A stretch of DNA of 64,000 bases from Tetracentron sinense (taxonomy: Eukaryota; Streptophyta; Magnoliopsida; Trochodendrales; Trochodendraceae). Made by a program: the position numbers and the translations under genes. The DNA lies in the NCBI GenBank assembly GCA_015143295.1, contig CM026556.1, positions 17,422,547 to 17,486,546 of the forward strand, given 5' to 3'. Shown here in pieces: positions 1 through 12,099 of the stretch. How positions within the stretch are numbered: the first letter of the stretch is position 1; each line of letters starts with the position of its first letter. The notes under the pieces are model-generated. The model was not told the DNA's origin. It did not search any database and saw nothing but the letters and a program-made list of their open reading frames with translations.

Positions 1-3000
1 GTAAAAAAATTTTACGAAACGCTTCTATTTGTCACTTGAAGTAAAAAAATGTATGCGTGTGACTTTTTCAATGAAGGTGCAACTAAGGAGCAACTCCAAA
101 TAATCCTAAAAACCCAGAAACAGAGTAAAATGGATCCAAGAGGTTCAAACTTCACTTCTTCTATAAAAATGTGTCCATATTTTTTTATGAAACACTTTTA
201 TGTCGCCCTTGGAGTAAAAAACTGCTTGAGTGCTACTTTTAAATTGAGGGTGCGCCTAAGGTGCAACTCTATATAGCCTTCAGGACCCGAAACAGATCAA
301 AGTTGATTGAAAGGGTTCGACCTTCACTTCTTCTATAAAAATGTGTAAACTTTTTTTACGAAACACTTCTATTTGTCACTTGAAGCAAAAAAATGTATGA
401 GTGCGACTTTTTAAATAAGAGTGCAACTAAGGTGCAACTCCAAATAGCTCTAAGAACCCATAAACAAACTAAAATTCATCCAATGGGGATCAAACTTCAC
501 TTCTTTTATAAAAATATAACCATTTTTTTTGTGAAACGCTTTTAGGTATCCCTTGGAGTAAAAAAATGTTTGGGTGTTACTTCTTAAATGCAGGTGCGCC
601 TAAGTTGCAATTCTATATAACCTTCAACACCCGAAAACATATCAAAGTTGACTGACGAAATGCATCTATTTGTAACTTGAAGTAAAAAAAATGATTGAAT
701 GCGAATTTTTAAACAATGATGCAACTAAGGTGCAACTCAAATTACCCCTGAGGTCCTGAAAATAGTCCCAAGTGGACCCAAGGGGTTCGACTTTCACCTT
801 TTCTATAAAAATATGTTTATTTTTATTTATAAAACACTTCTATATAGCCCTTGGAGTAAAAAAAGGCTTAGGTGCGACCATTTAAATAAGGGTGCGCCTA
901 AGGTGCAACTCTGAATAGCCTTTAGCACTCAAAATAGATCAAAGTTAATCGAAAGGGTTCGACCTTCACTTTTTCTACAAAAATGTGTCAATTTTTTTTT
1001 ACAAAATGATTCTATTTGTCACTTAAAGTAAAAAAAATATATGGTATGACTTTTTAAAAGAGGGTGCAACTAAGGTGAAACTCCAAATAACCTGATGACC
1101 CAGAAATGAAGTAAAATGGATCCAGGGTTTCAAACTTCACTTCTTCTATAAAAATGTGCCCATATTTTTTTTATGAAAGTCTTTTATGTAACCATTGGAG
1201 TAAAAAAATATTTGGGTGCTACTTTTTAAATTACCGTGCACCAAAGGTGCAACTCTATATAGCCTTTAGGACCTGAAAACAAATCAAAGTTGACTGAAAA
1301 GGTTCGACCTTCACTTCTTCTATAAAAATTTGTCAATTTTTTATTTTACGAAACGCTTCTATTTGTCATTTGAAGTAAAATTATGTATGGATGCGACTTT
1401 TTAATTGAGGGTGCGACTCAAATTACCCATGAGGTCCCGAAAATAGTCCAAAGTGGACCCAAGAGGTTCGACTTTCACTTTTTCTATAAAAATATGTACA
1501 TTTTTTTTATGAAACGCTTCTATATAGCCCTTGGAGTAAAAAAATGCTTGGTTGCGACTTTTTAAATAAGGATACGCCTAAGGTGCAACTCTAAATAGCA
1601 TTCAGAACCCGAAACAGATCAAAGTTGATCGAAAGGGTTCGACCTTCACTTTTTCTATTAAAACGTGTCAATTTTTTTTTTACGAAGCGATTCAATTTGT
1701 CACTTGAAGTAAAAAAATGTATGGGTGTGACTTCTTAAATGAGGGTGCAACTAAGGTGCAACTCCAAATAACCCAAAAACAAAGTAAAATGGATCCAAGG
1801 GGTTCAAACTTTACCTCTTCTATAAAAATGTTCCCAAATTTTTTCATTAAACACTTTTATATAGCCCTTGGAGTAAAAATATGATTTGGTGCTACTTTTT
1901 AAATGAGGGTGCGCCTAAGGTGCAACTTTAAATAGCCTTCAAGACCCGAAAATATATCAAAGTTGACCGAAAAGGTTCGACCTTCACTTCGTCTATAAAA
2001 ATGTGTCACTTTTTTTTACGAAACGTTTCTATTGTCACTTAAAGTAAAAAAATGTATGGTTGCGACTTTTTAAAGGAATGTGCAACTAAGGTGCAACTCC
2101 AAATAGCCCTGATTACCCAGAAAATGAGTAAAAAGATCCAAGAGGTTCAAACTTTACTTCATCTATAAAAATGTGTCCATGTTTTTTTATGAAACACTTT
2201 TATTTAGCCCTTGGAGTAAAAAAATGTTTAGGTGCTACTTTTTAAATGAGGGTGCGCCTAAGATGCAACTCTATATAACCTTCAGGACCCGAAACAAATC
2301 AAAGTTTATCGAAAGGTTCGGTTTAGCCTTCTTCAATAAAAATGTGTACATTTTTTTTACGAAATACTTCTATTTGTCTCTTTAAGTAAAAAAATGTATA
2401 AGTGCGACTTTTTAAATGGGGGTACAACTAAGGTGCTACTCCAAATAGCTCTGAGAACCCGTAAATAGACTAAAATTGATCCAAGAGGGATCAAACTTCA
2501 CTTCTTCTATAAAAATATATCCATATCTTTTGTAAAACGGTGGAGTAAAAAAATGTTTGGGTACTACTTCTTAAATGAGGGTGCGCCTAAGTGCAATTCT
2601 ATATAGCCTTCAGGACCCGAAAACATATCAAAGTTGACCGAAAGGGTTACGAAACACTTCTATTTGTCACTTGAAGTGAAAAAATGATTGAATGCGACTT
2701 TTTAAATGAAGATGCAACTAAGGTGCAACTCAAATTACCCCTGAGGTCCCGAAAATAATCTAAAGTCGACCCAAAGGGTTCGACTTTCACATCTTCTATA
2801 AAACTATGTTCTTTTTATTTTATTAAACGCTTCTATATAGCCCTTGGAGTAAAAAAATACTTGGGTGCGACCTTTTGAATAAGGGTGCGCCTACGGTGCA
2901 ACTCTAAATTGCCTTTAGGACTCGAAAAAGATCAAAGTTGATCAAAAGAGTTCGACCATTACTTTTTATATAAAAATGTGTCAATTTTTTTTTACAAAAT

Positions 3001-6000
3001 GATTCTATTTGTCACTTGATGTAAAAAAATATATGGACGAGACTTTTTAAATGAGGGTGCAACTAAGGTGAAACTCCAAATACCCTGATGACTTATAAAC
3101 AAAGTAAAATGGATCCAAGGTTTTCAAACTTCACTTCATCTATAAAAATGTGCCCACATTTTTTATTAAACACTTTTATGAAGCCATTGGAGTAAAAAAA
3201 TGTTTGGGTGCTACTTTTTAAATGAGGGTGCGCCTAAGGTGCAACTCTATATTGCCTTTAGGACCTGAAAACAGATCAAAGTTGATCGAAAAGGTTCGAC
3301 CTTCACTTCTTCTATAAAAATTTGTTAATTTTTTTTACAAAACGCTTCCATTTTTTCAATTGAAGTAAAATTATGTATGAGTGTGACTTTTTAAATGAGG
3401 GTGCAACTCAAATTACCCCTAAGGTCCCGAAAATAGTCCAAAGTGGACCTAAAAGGTTCGATCTTCACTTTTTTTATAAAAATATGTACATTTTTTTATG
3501 AAATGCTTCTATATATCCCTTGGAGTAAAAAAAATGCTTCTATGCGACTTTTTAAATAAGGGTGCGCCTAAGGTGCAACTCTAAATAGCATTCAGGACCC
3601 GAAACAGATCAAAGTTGATCGAAATGGTCCAACCTTCACTTTTTCTATAAAAATGTGTCAATTTGTTTTTTACGAAGTAGTTCAATTTGTCACTTGTAGT
3701 AAAAATATGTATGGCTGTGACTTTTTAAATGAGGGTGCAACTAAGGTTCAACTCCAAATAACCCTGATGACCGAAAAATAAAGTAAAATGGATCCAAGGG
3801 ATTCAAACTTCACTTCTTCTATAAAAATGTTCTCATATTTTTTCATGAAACACTTTTATGTAACCCTTGGAGTAAAAAAATTATTGGGTGCTACTTTTTA
3901 AATGAGGGTGCGCCTAAGGTGCAACTTTAAATAGCCTTCAGGACCCGAAAACATATCAAAGTTGACCGAAAATGTTCGACCTTCACTTCGTCTATAAAAA
4001 TGTGTCAATTTTTTTTTTACAAAACACTTCTATTTGTCACTTGAAGTAAAAAATGTATGTGTGTGACTTGTTAAAGGAAGATGCAACTAAGGTGGAACTC
4101 CAAATAGCTTTGATGACCCCGAAACAGAGTAAAATGGATCCAAGGGTTTAAACTTCACTTCTTGTATAAAAATGAGTCCATCTTTTTATATGAAACACTT
4201 TTATGTAGCCCTTGAAGTAAAAAATTGTTTGGGTGCTACTTTTTAAATGAAGGTGCGCCTAAGGTGCAACTCTATATAGCCTTTAGGACCCGAAACAGAT
4301 CAAAGTTGATCGAAAGGGTTCGGCCTTCTTCTACAAAAATGGTAATTTTTTATACAAAACGTTTTTATTTGTCACTTGATGGTAAAAAAATGTATGAATG
4401 CGACTTTTTAAATGATGGAACAACTAAGGTGCAACTCCAAATAGCTCTGAGAACCCGTAAATAGACTAAAATTGGTCTAAGGGGGATAAAACTTCACTTC
4501 TTCTATAAAAATATGTCTATTTTTTTTGTGAAACGCTTTTATGTATCCTTTGGAATAAAAAAATGCTTGAGTGCTACTTTTTAAATGAGGTGCGCCTAAG
4601 GTACAATTTTATATAGTCTTCAGGACCCAAAAACATATCAAAGTTGACCGAAAGGGTTACGAAACGTTTCTATTTGTCACTTGAAGTGAAGAAATGATTG
4701 AATGTGATTTTTTAAATTAGGATGCAACTAAGGTGCAATTCAAATTACCCCCGAGTTCCCGAAAATAATCAAAAGTGGACCCAAGCGGTTCGACTTTCAC
4801 ATCTTCTATAAAAATATGTTCTTTTATTTTTATAAAACACTTCTATATAGCCCTTGGAGAAAAAAAATATTTGAGTGCGACCTTTTAAACAAGCGTGCGC
4901 CTAAGTTGCAACTTTAAATAGTCTTTAGGACTCGAAAAATATCAAATTTGATCGAAAGGGTTCGACCTTCACTTTTTATATAAAAATGTGTCAATTTTTT
5001 TTTACAAACTGATTCTATTTGTCAAATGAAGTAAAAAAATATATGAGTGTGACTTTTTAAATGAGAGTGCAAATAAGGTGAAACTCCAAATAGCCTGATG
5101 ACCTAGAAACAAAGCAAAATGGATCCAAGGGTTTCAAACTTCACTTCATCTATAAAAATGTGCCTATATTTTTTATGAAACACTTTTATGAAGCAATTGG
5201 AGAAAAAAAAATGCTTGGGTGCTACTTTTTAAATGAGGGTGTGCCTAAGGTGTAACTCTATATATCCTTTAGGACCTGAAAACAGATCAAAGTTGACCGA
5301 AAATGTTCGACCTTCACTTCTTCTATAAAAATTTGTCAATTTTTTTTTTACAAAACGCTTCCATTTTTCACTTGAAAGAACATTATGTATGGGTGCGACT
5401 TTTTAAATGAAAGTGCAACTCAAATTACCCTTGAGGTCCCGAAAATAGTCCAAAGTGGACCTAAGAGGTTCGATTTTCACTTTTTCTATAAAAATATGTA
5501 TATTTTTTGATGAAACGCTTCTATATATCCCTTGGAGTAAGAAAATGCTTGTGTGCAACTTTTTAAATAAGGGTGCGCCTAAGGTGCAACTCTAAATAGT
5601 CTTAGGACCCGAAACAGATCAAAGTTGATCGAAATGGTTCAACCTTCAGTTTTTCTATAAAAATGTGTCAATTTCTTTTTATGAAGTAGTTCAATTTGTC
5701 ACTTGTAGTAAAAATATGTATGGGTGTGACTTTTTAATTGAGGGTGCAACTCCAAATAACCCTGATGACCCAAAAACAAAGTAAAATGGATCCAAGGGGG
5801 TTCAAACTTCACTAGTTCTATAAAAATTTTCTCATATTTTTTCATGAACACTCTTATGTAGCCCTTCGAGTAAAAAAATAATCGGGTGCTACTTTTTAAA
5901 TGAGGGTGCGCCGAAAGTGCAACTTTAAATAGCCTTTACGACCTGAAAACATATCAAAATTGACCGAAAAGGTTCGACCTTCACTTCGTCTATAAAAAAG

Positions 6001-9000
6001 TGTCAATTTCTTTTTACAAAACGCTTCTATTTGTCACTTGAAGTAAAAAAAAATGTATGTCTGTGACTTGTTAAAGGAAGGTGCAACTAAGTTGCAACTC
6101 CAATTAGCCTTGATGACCCGGAAACAAAGTAAAATGGATCCAAGGGTTCAAACTTCACTACTTATACAAAATTGTGTCCATCTTTTTTTATAAAACACTT
6201 TTATATAGCCATTGGAGTAAGAAATTGTTTGGGTGCTACTTTTTTAATGAGGGTGCGCCTAAGGTGCAACTCTATATAACCTTCAGGACCAGAAACAGAT
6301 CAAAGTTGATCAAAAGGGTTCGGCCTTCACTTCTTCTATAAAAATGTGTAATTTTTTTTACAAAATGCTTCTATTTGTCACTTGAAGTAAAAAAATGTAT
6401 GAGTGCGACTTTTTAAATGAGGGTACAACAAAGGTGCAACTCCAAATAGCTCTGAGAACCCATAAATAGACTAAAATTGATCCAAGAGGGATTAAACTTC
6501 ACTTCATCTATAATAATATGTCCAATTCTTTTGTGAAACGCTTTTATGTATCCCTTTGAGTAAAAAAAATGCTTGGGTACTACTTTTTAAATGAGGGTGC
6601 GCCTAAGGTGCAATTCTATATAGCCTTCAGGACCCGAAAACATATCAAAGTTGACCGAATGGGTTACGAAACGCTTCTATTTGTCACTTGAACTGAAAAA
6701 ATGATTGAATGCGACTTTTTAAATGAGGATGCAACTACGGTGCAACTCAAATTACCCCTGAGGTCCCGAAAATAATCCAAAGTGGATCCAAGGGGTTCGA
6801 CTTTCACCTCTTCTATAAAAATATGTTCATTTTTTTTTATGAAACACTTCTATATAGCCCTTGGAGTAAAAAAATACTTGGGTGTAACCTTTTAAATAAG
6901 GGTGCGCCTAAGGTGCAACTCTAAATTGCCTTTAGGACTTGAAAAATATCAAAGTTGATCGAAAGGGTTCGACCTTTACTTTTTCTATTAAAATGTGTCA
7001 ATTTTTTTTTACAAAATGATTCTATTTGTCACTTGAAGTAAAAAAATATATGGGTGCGACTTTTTAAATGAGGGTGCAAATAAGGTGAAACTCCAAATAG
7101 CCTGATGACCTAGAAACAAAGTAAATTGGATCCAAGGGTTTCAAACTTCACTTCTTCTATAGTGCCCATATTTTTTCTGAAACACTTTTATAAAGCCATT
7201 GGAGTAAAAAAATGTTTGGGTGCTACTTTTTAAATGTGGGTGCGCCTAAGGTGCAACTCTATACTGCCTTTAGGACTTGAAAACATATCAAAGTTGACCG
7301 AAAAGGTTCGACCTTCACTTCTTCTATAAAAATTTGCCAATTTTTTTTTACAAAACGCTTCCATTTTTCACTTGAAGTAAAATTATGTATGGGTGTGACT
7401 TTTTAAATGAGGGTGCAACTCAAATTACCCCTGAGGTCCCGAAAATAGTCCAAAGTGGACCAAAGAGGTTCGATTTTCACTTTTTTTTATAAAAATATGT
7501 ACATTTTTTTATGAAACGCTTCTATATAGCCCTTGGAGTAAAAAAAATGCTTCTGTGCGACTTTTTAAATAAGGGTACGCATAAGGTGCAACTCTAAATA
7601 ATCTTCAGGATCCGAAACAGATCAAAGTTGATCGAAATTGTCCAACCTTCACTTTTTCTATAAAAATGTGTCAATTTTTTTTTCCGAAGTAGTTCAATTT
7701 GTTATTTGTAGTAAAATTATGTATGAGTATGACTTTTTAAATGAGGGTGCAACTCCAAATAACCCTGATGACCGAAAAACAAAGTAAAATGGATCCAATG
7801 GGTACAAACTTCACTTCTTCTATAAAAATGTTCCCATATTTTTTCTTGAAACACTTTTATGTAGCCCTTATAGTAAAAAAATGATTGGGTGCTACTTTTT
7901 AAATGAGGGTGCGCCTAAGGTGCAACTTTAAATAGCCTTCAGGACCCGAAAAAATATCAAAGTTGACCGAAAAGGTTCGACCTTCACTTCGTCTATAAGA
8001 ATGTGTCAATGTTTTTTTACAAAACGCTTCTATTTGTCACTTGAAGTAAAAAAATGTATGTGTGTGAATTGTTAAAGGAAGGTGCAACTAAGGTGCAACT
8101 CCAAATAGCCTTGATGACCCGAAAACAGAGTAAAATGGATCCAAGGGTTCAAACTTCACTTCTTATATAAAAATGTGTCAATCTTTTTTTATAAAACACT
8201 TTTATGTAGCCCTTGGAGTAAAAAATTATTTGAGTGCTATTTTTTAAATGAGGGTGCGCCTAAGGTACAACTCTGTATAACATTCAGGACCCGAAACAGA
8301 TCAAAGTTGATCTAAAGGGTTCGGCCTTCATTTCTTCTATAAAAATGTGTAATTTTTTTTACAAAACGCTTCTATTTGTCACTTGAAGTAAATAAATGTA
8401 TGAGTGCGACTTTTTAAATGAGGGTACAACTAAGGTGCAACTCCAAATAGCTCTGAGAACCCATAAATAGACTAAAATTGATCCAAGGGGGATCAAACTT
8501 CACTTCTTCTATAAAAATATGTCCATTTTTTTGTGAAACGCTTTTATGTATCCCCTGGAGTATAAAAAGCTTTGGGTGCTACTTTTTAAATGAGGGTACG
8601 CCTAAGGTACAATTCTATATAGCCTTCAGGACCCGAAAACATATCAAAGTTGACCGAAAGGGTTACGAAACGCTTCTATTTGTCAATTGAAGTGAAAAAA
8701 TGATTGAATTCGACTTTTTAAATGAGGATACAACTAAGGTGCAACTCAAATTACCCCTAAGGTCCCGAAACTAATCCAAAGTAGACCCAAGGGGTTCGAC
8801 TTTCACCTCTTCTATAAAAATATGTTCTTTTATTTTTATGAAACGCTTCTATATAGCCCTTGGAGAAAAAAAATACTTGGGTGCGACCTTTTAAATAAGG
8901 GTGCGCATAAGGTGTAACTCTAAATAGCCTTTAGGACTCGAAAAAGATCAAAGTTGATCGAAAGGGTTCGACCTTCACTTTTTATATAAAAATGTGTCAA

Positions 9001-11720
9001 TTATTTTGTACAAAATGATTCTATTTGTCACTTGAAGTAAAAAAATATATGAGTGCGACTTTTTTAATGAGGGTGCAACTAAGGTTAAACTCCAAATAGC
9101 CTGATGACCCAAAAACAAAGTAAATTGGATCCAAGGGTTTCAAACTTCACTTCTTTTATAAAAATTTACCCATATTTTTTTATGAAACACTTTTATGTAG
9201 CCATTGGAGTAAAAAAATGTTTGGGTGCTACTTTTTAAATGAGGATGCGCCTAAAGTGCAACTTTTTATAGCCTTTTAAGACCTGAAAACAGATCAAAGT
9301 TGACCGAAAAGGTTCGACCTTCACTTCTTCTATAAAAATTTGTCAAATTTTTTTTACAAAACGCTTCCATTTGTCACTTGAAGTAAAATTATGTATAGGT
9401 GTGACATTTTAAATGAGAGTGCAACTCAAATTACCCTTGAGGTCCTGAAAATAATCCAAAGTGGACCCAAGAGGTTCGACTTTCACTTTTTCTATAAAAA
9501 TATGTACATTTTTTTTATGAAACGCTTCTATATAGCCCTTTGAGTAAAAAAATGTTTGGGTGCGACTTTTTAAATGACAGTGCGCCTAAGGTGCAACTCT
9601 AAATAGCCTTCAGGACCCGGAACAGATCAAAGTTGATCGAAAGGGTTCGACCTTCACTTTTTCCATAAAAATTTGTCAGTTTTTTTTTTACGAAGCGATT
9701 CAATTTGTCACTTGAAGTAAAGAAATGTATATGTGTGACTTTTTTAATGAGGGTGCAACTAAGGTTCAACTCCAAATAACCTTAATGACCCAAAAACAAA
9801 GTAAAATGGATCATAGGGGTTCAAACTTCACTTCTTCTATAAAAATGTTCCCATATTTTTTCATGAAACACTTTTATATAGCCCTTGCAGTAAAAAAATG
9901 AGTGGGAACTACTTTTTAAATGAGGGTGCACGTACGGTGTATCTTTAAATAGCCTTTAGGACCCGAAAACATATCAAAGTTGACCGAAAAGGTTCGACCT
10001 TCACTTTGTCTACAAAAATGTATCAATTTTTTTTACGAAACGCTTCTATTTGTCACTTGAAGTAAAAAAATGATTGAATGCGACTTTTTAAATGAGGATG
10101 CAACTACGCTGCAACTCAAATTACCCCTGAGGTTCTGAAAATAGTCCAAAGCGGACCCAAGAGGTTCGACTTTCACTTCTTATATAAAAATATACCCATT
10201 TTTTTATGAAACGCTTCTATATAGCCCTTAGAGTAAAAAAATATTTGGGTGCGACTTTTTAAATATGGGTGCGCCTAAGATGCAACACTAAATGGCCCTC
10301 AGGACTCGAACCAGATCAAAGTTTGATCGAAAGGGTTCGACCTTCACTTTTTCTATAAAAATGTGTCAATTTTTTTTTACAAGATGATTCTATTTGTTGC
10401 TTGAAGTAAAAAAATGTATGAGTGCGACTTTTTAAATGACGGTGCAACTAATGTGAAACTCCAAATAGCCCTGATGACTCAGAAACAGAGTAAAATGGAT
10501 CTAAGGGGTTCAAACTTCACTTCTTCTATAAAAATGTGCTCATATTTTTTTATGAAACACTTTTATGTAGCCTTTGGGTTAAAAAAATGCTTGGGTGCTA
10601 CTTTTTAATTGAGGGTGCGTCAAATGTGCAACTCTATATAGCCTTCCAGACTCGAAAACAGATCAAAGTTAACCGAAAATGTTCAACCTTCACTTCTTCT
10701 ATAAAAATGTGTCATTTTTTTTACAAAACTGTTCTATTTGTCATTGAAGTAAAAAAATGTATAGGTACTACTTTTTAAATGAGGGTGCAATTAAGGTGGA
10801 ACTCAAATTACTCCTGAGGTCTCGAAAATAGTCCAAAGTGGACCCAAGAGGTTCGACTTTCACTTCTTCTATAAAAATATGTCCATTTTTTTCTATGAAA
10901 CGTTTCTATATAGCCCTTGGAGTAAAAAATTGCTTGGGTGCGACTTTTTAAATCGGAGTATGCCTAAGGTGCAACTCTAAATAGCCTTTAGGACCCGAAA
11001 ACTGATCAAAGTTGACCAAAAAGGTTCAACCTTCACTTCTTCTATACAAATATGTTCATTTTTTTTAATGAAACGCTTCTATATAGCCCTTGGAGTAAAA
11101 AAAAATGCTTGAGTACGACTTTTAAATGAGGGTGCATCTAAGGTGCAACTCTAAATAACCTTCAGGACCCGAAATAGATCAAAGTTGATCGAAAGGGTTT
11201 GACATTCAATTATTCCATAAAAATGTGTCAATTTCTCTTACGAAACGCTTCTATTTTTCACTTGAAGTAAAAAAATGTATGAGTGCAACTTTTTAAATGA
11301 GGGTGCAACTAAGGTGCAACTCCAAATAGCTCTGAAAACCCGTAAACAGACTAAAATTGATCCAAGGGGGTTCAAACTTCACTTCTTCTATTAAAATATG
11401 TCCTTTTTTTTTGTGAAACACTTTTATGAATCCTTTGGAGTAAAAAAATATTTTGGTGCAACATTTTAAATAAGGGTGCAACTATGGAACAACTCCAAAT
11501 TACCATAAGGACCCGAAAACAGATCAAAGTGGACTCAAGTGATATTTTTTATTGAAGCAATTTATGTATCCCTTGGAGTAAAAACATGCTTGGGTGCAAT
11601 TTTTTAAATAATGGTGCAACTAAGATGCAACTCCAAATAGCCCTAAGGACCGGAAACAGACGAAAGTGGACTGAAGGGGTTCACCCTTCTTTTCCAATAT
11701 GAACTGTACCTATTTTTTCT
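1..11720. repeat. Satellite array SatA, ~170-bp monomers in a ~2.0-kb 12-monomer higher-order repeat
   Basis: Continuous tandem array of about 65-70 monomers that runs off the left edge. Two types alternate. Type A has a (g/a)cttgaagtaaaaaaatg junction, then gggtgcaactaaggtgcaac (itself a 12-bp subrepeat) and ggatccaagg. Type B has a cccttggagtaaaaaaatg junction, then gggtgcgcctaaggtgcaac and gatcaaagttga. Junctions between 680 and 2671 count 12 monomers of about 125-178 bp. A diagnostic variant (atgattgaatg, preceded in several copies by a short unit) recurs near 691, 2684, 4694, 6701 and 8700, giving a period of about 2.0 kb; it recurs early near 10070, where the order breaks. Units after 10.1 kb are more divergent. 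Short open frames in the array are repeat translations, not genes. Confidence 0.95.
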
Positions 11721-12095
11721 CATCAAACACTCTTATAGAGTCCATAGTGTAGATAAAAGCTTCCAATTTTTTCATTTTGTTTTGCACCCAAGTATTTCTA
11801 CCTTCCATTACACAATAAAATGTTCCATTTTTTTTTTAATGAAACACTTTTATAATGTCCATAGAGTAAAAACAAAGCATGAATGCAAAATGACAATAAA
11901 ATGTTCTTGTCCAATTAACAAAATGTAATTTGATTATCATATATTCAAAATAGCAACAAAATGTTATTATCCAAAATAACAAAATGTTATTTTATTGTCA
12001 TATGTTGAAAATAACAACAAAATGCTTTTCTCCAAAATAACACAATACTCTTTGATTATCATATGTTCAAAATAACAACAAAATGTTCACTATCA
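11721..12095. repeat. Decayed SatA edge and AT-rich ~61-bp tandem repeat
   Basis: From 11721 to about 11890 SatA similarity fades (aaacacttttata and catagagtaaaa persist). From about 11930 to 12085 an AT-rich unit of about 61 bp is repeated roughly three times, with cores near 11931, 11993 and 12053 reading tcatatgttcaaaataacaa with variants. The block ends a few bases past the stop codon of the transposase gene. It could be the 3' non-coding part of that element. Confidence 0.7.
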
Positions 12096-12099
12096 TTGC

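Noticed and set aside
49..11481. Series of 60-80-residue open frames beginning MYECDF, MFGCYF and similar
   Set aside because: They repeat with the satellite period and are translations of SatA monomers; no start context, introns or protein family.
1..11720. SatA as a CRISPR-like array
   Set aside because: Units are about 170 bp without a conserved repeat/unique spacer split, and the window is plant nuclear DNA.
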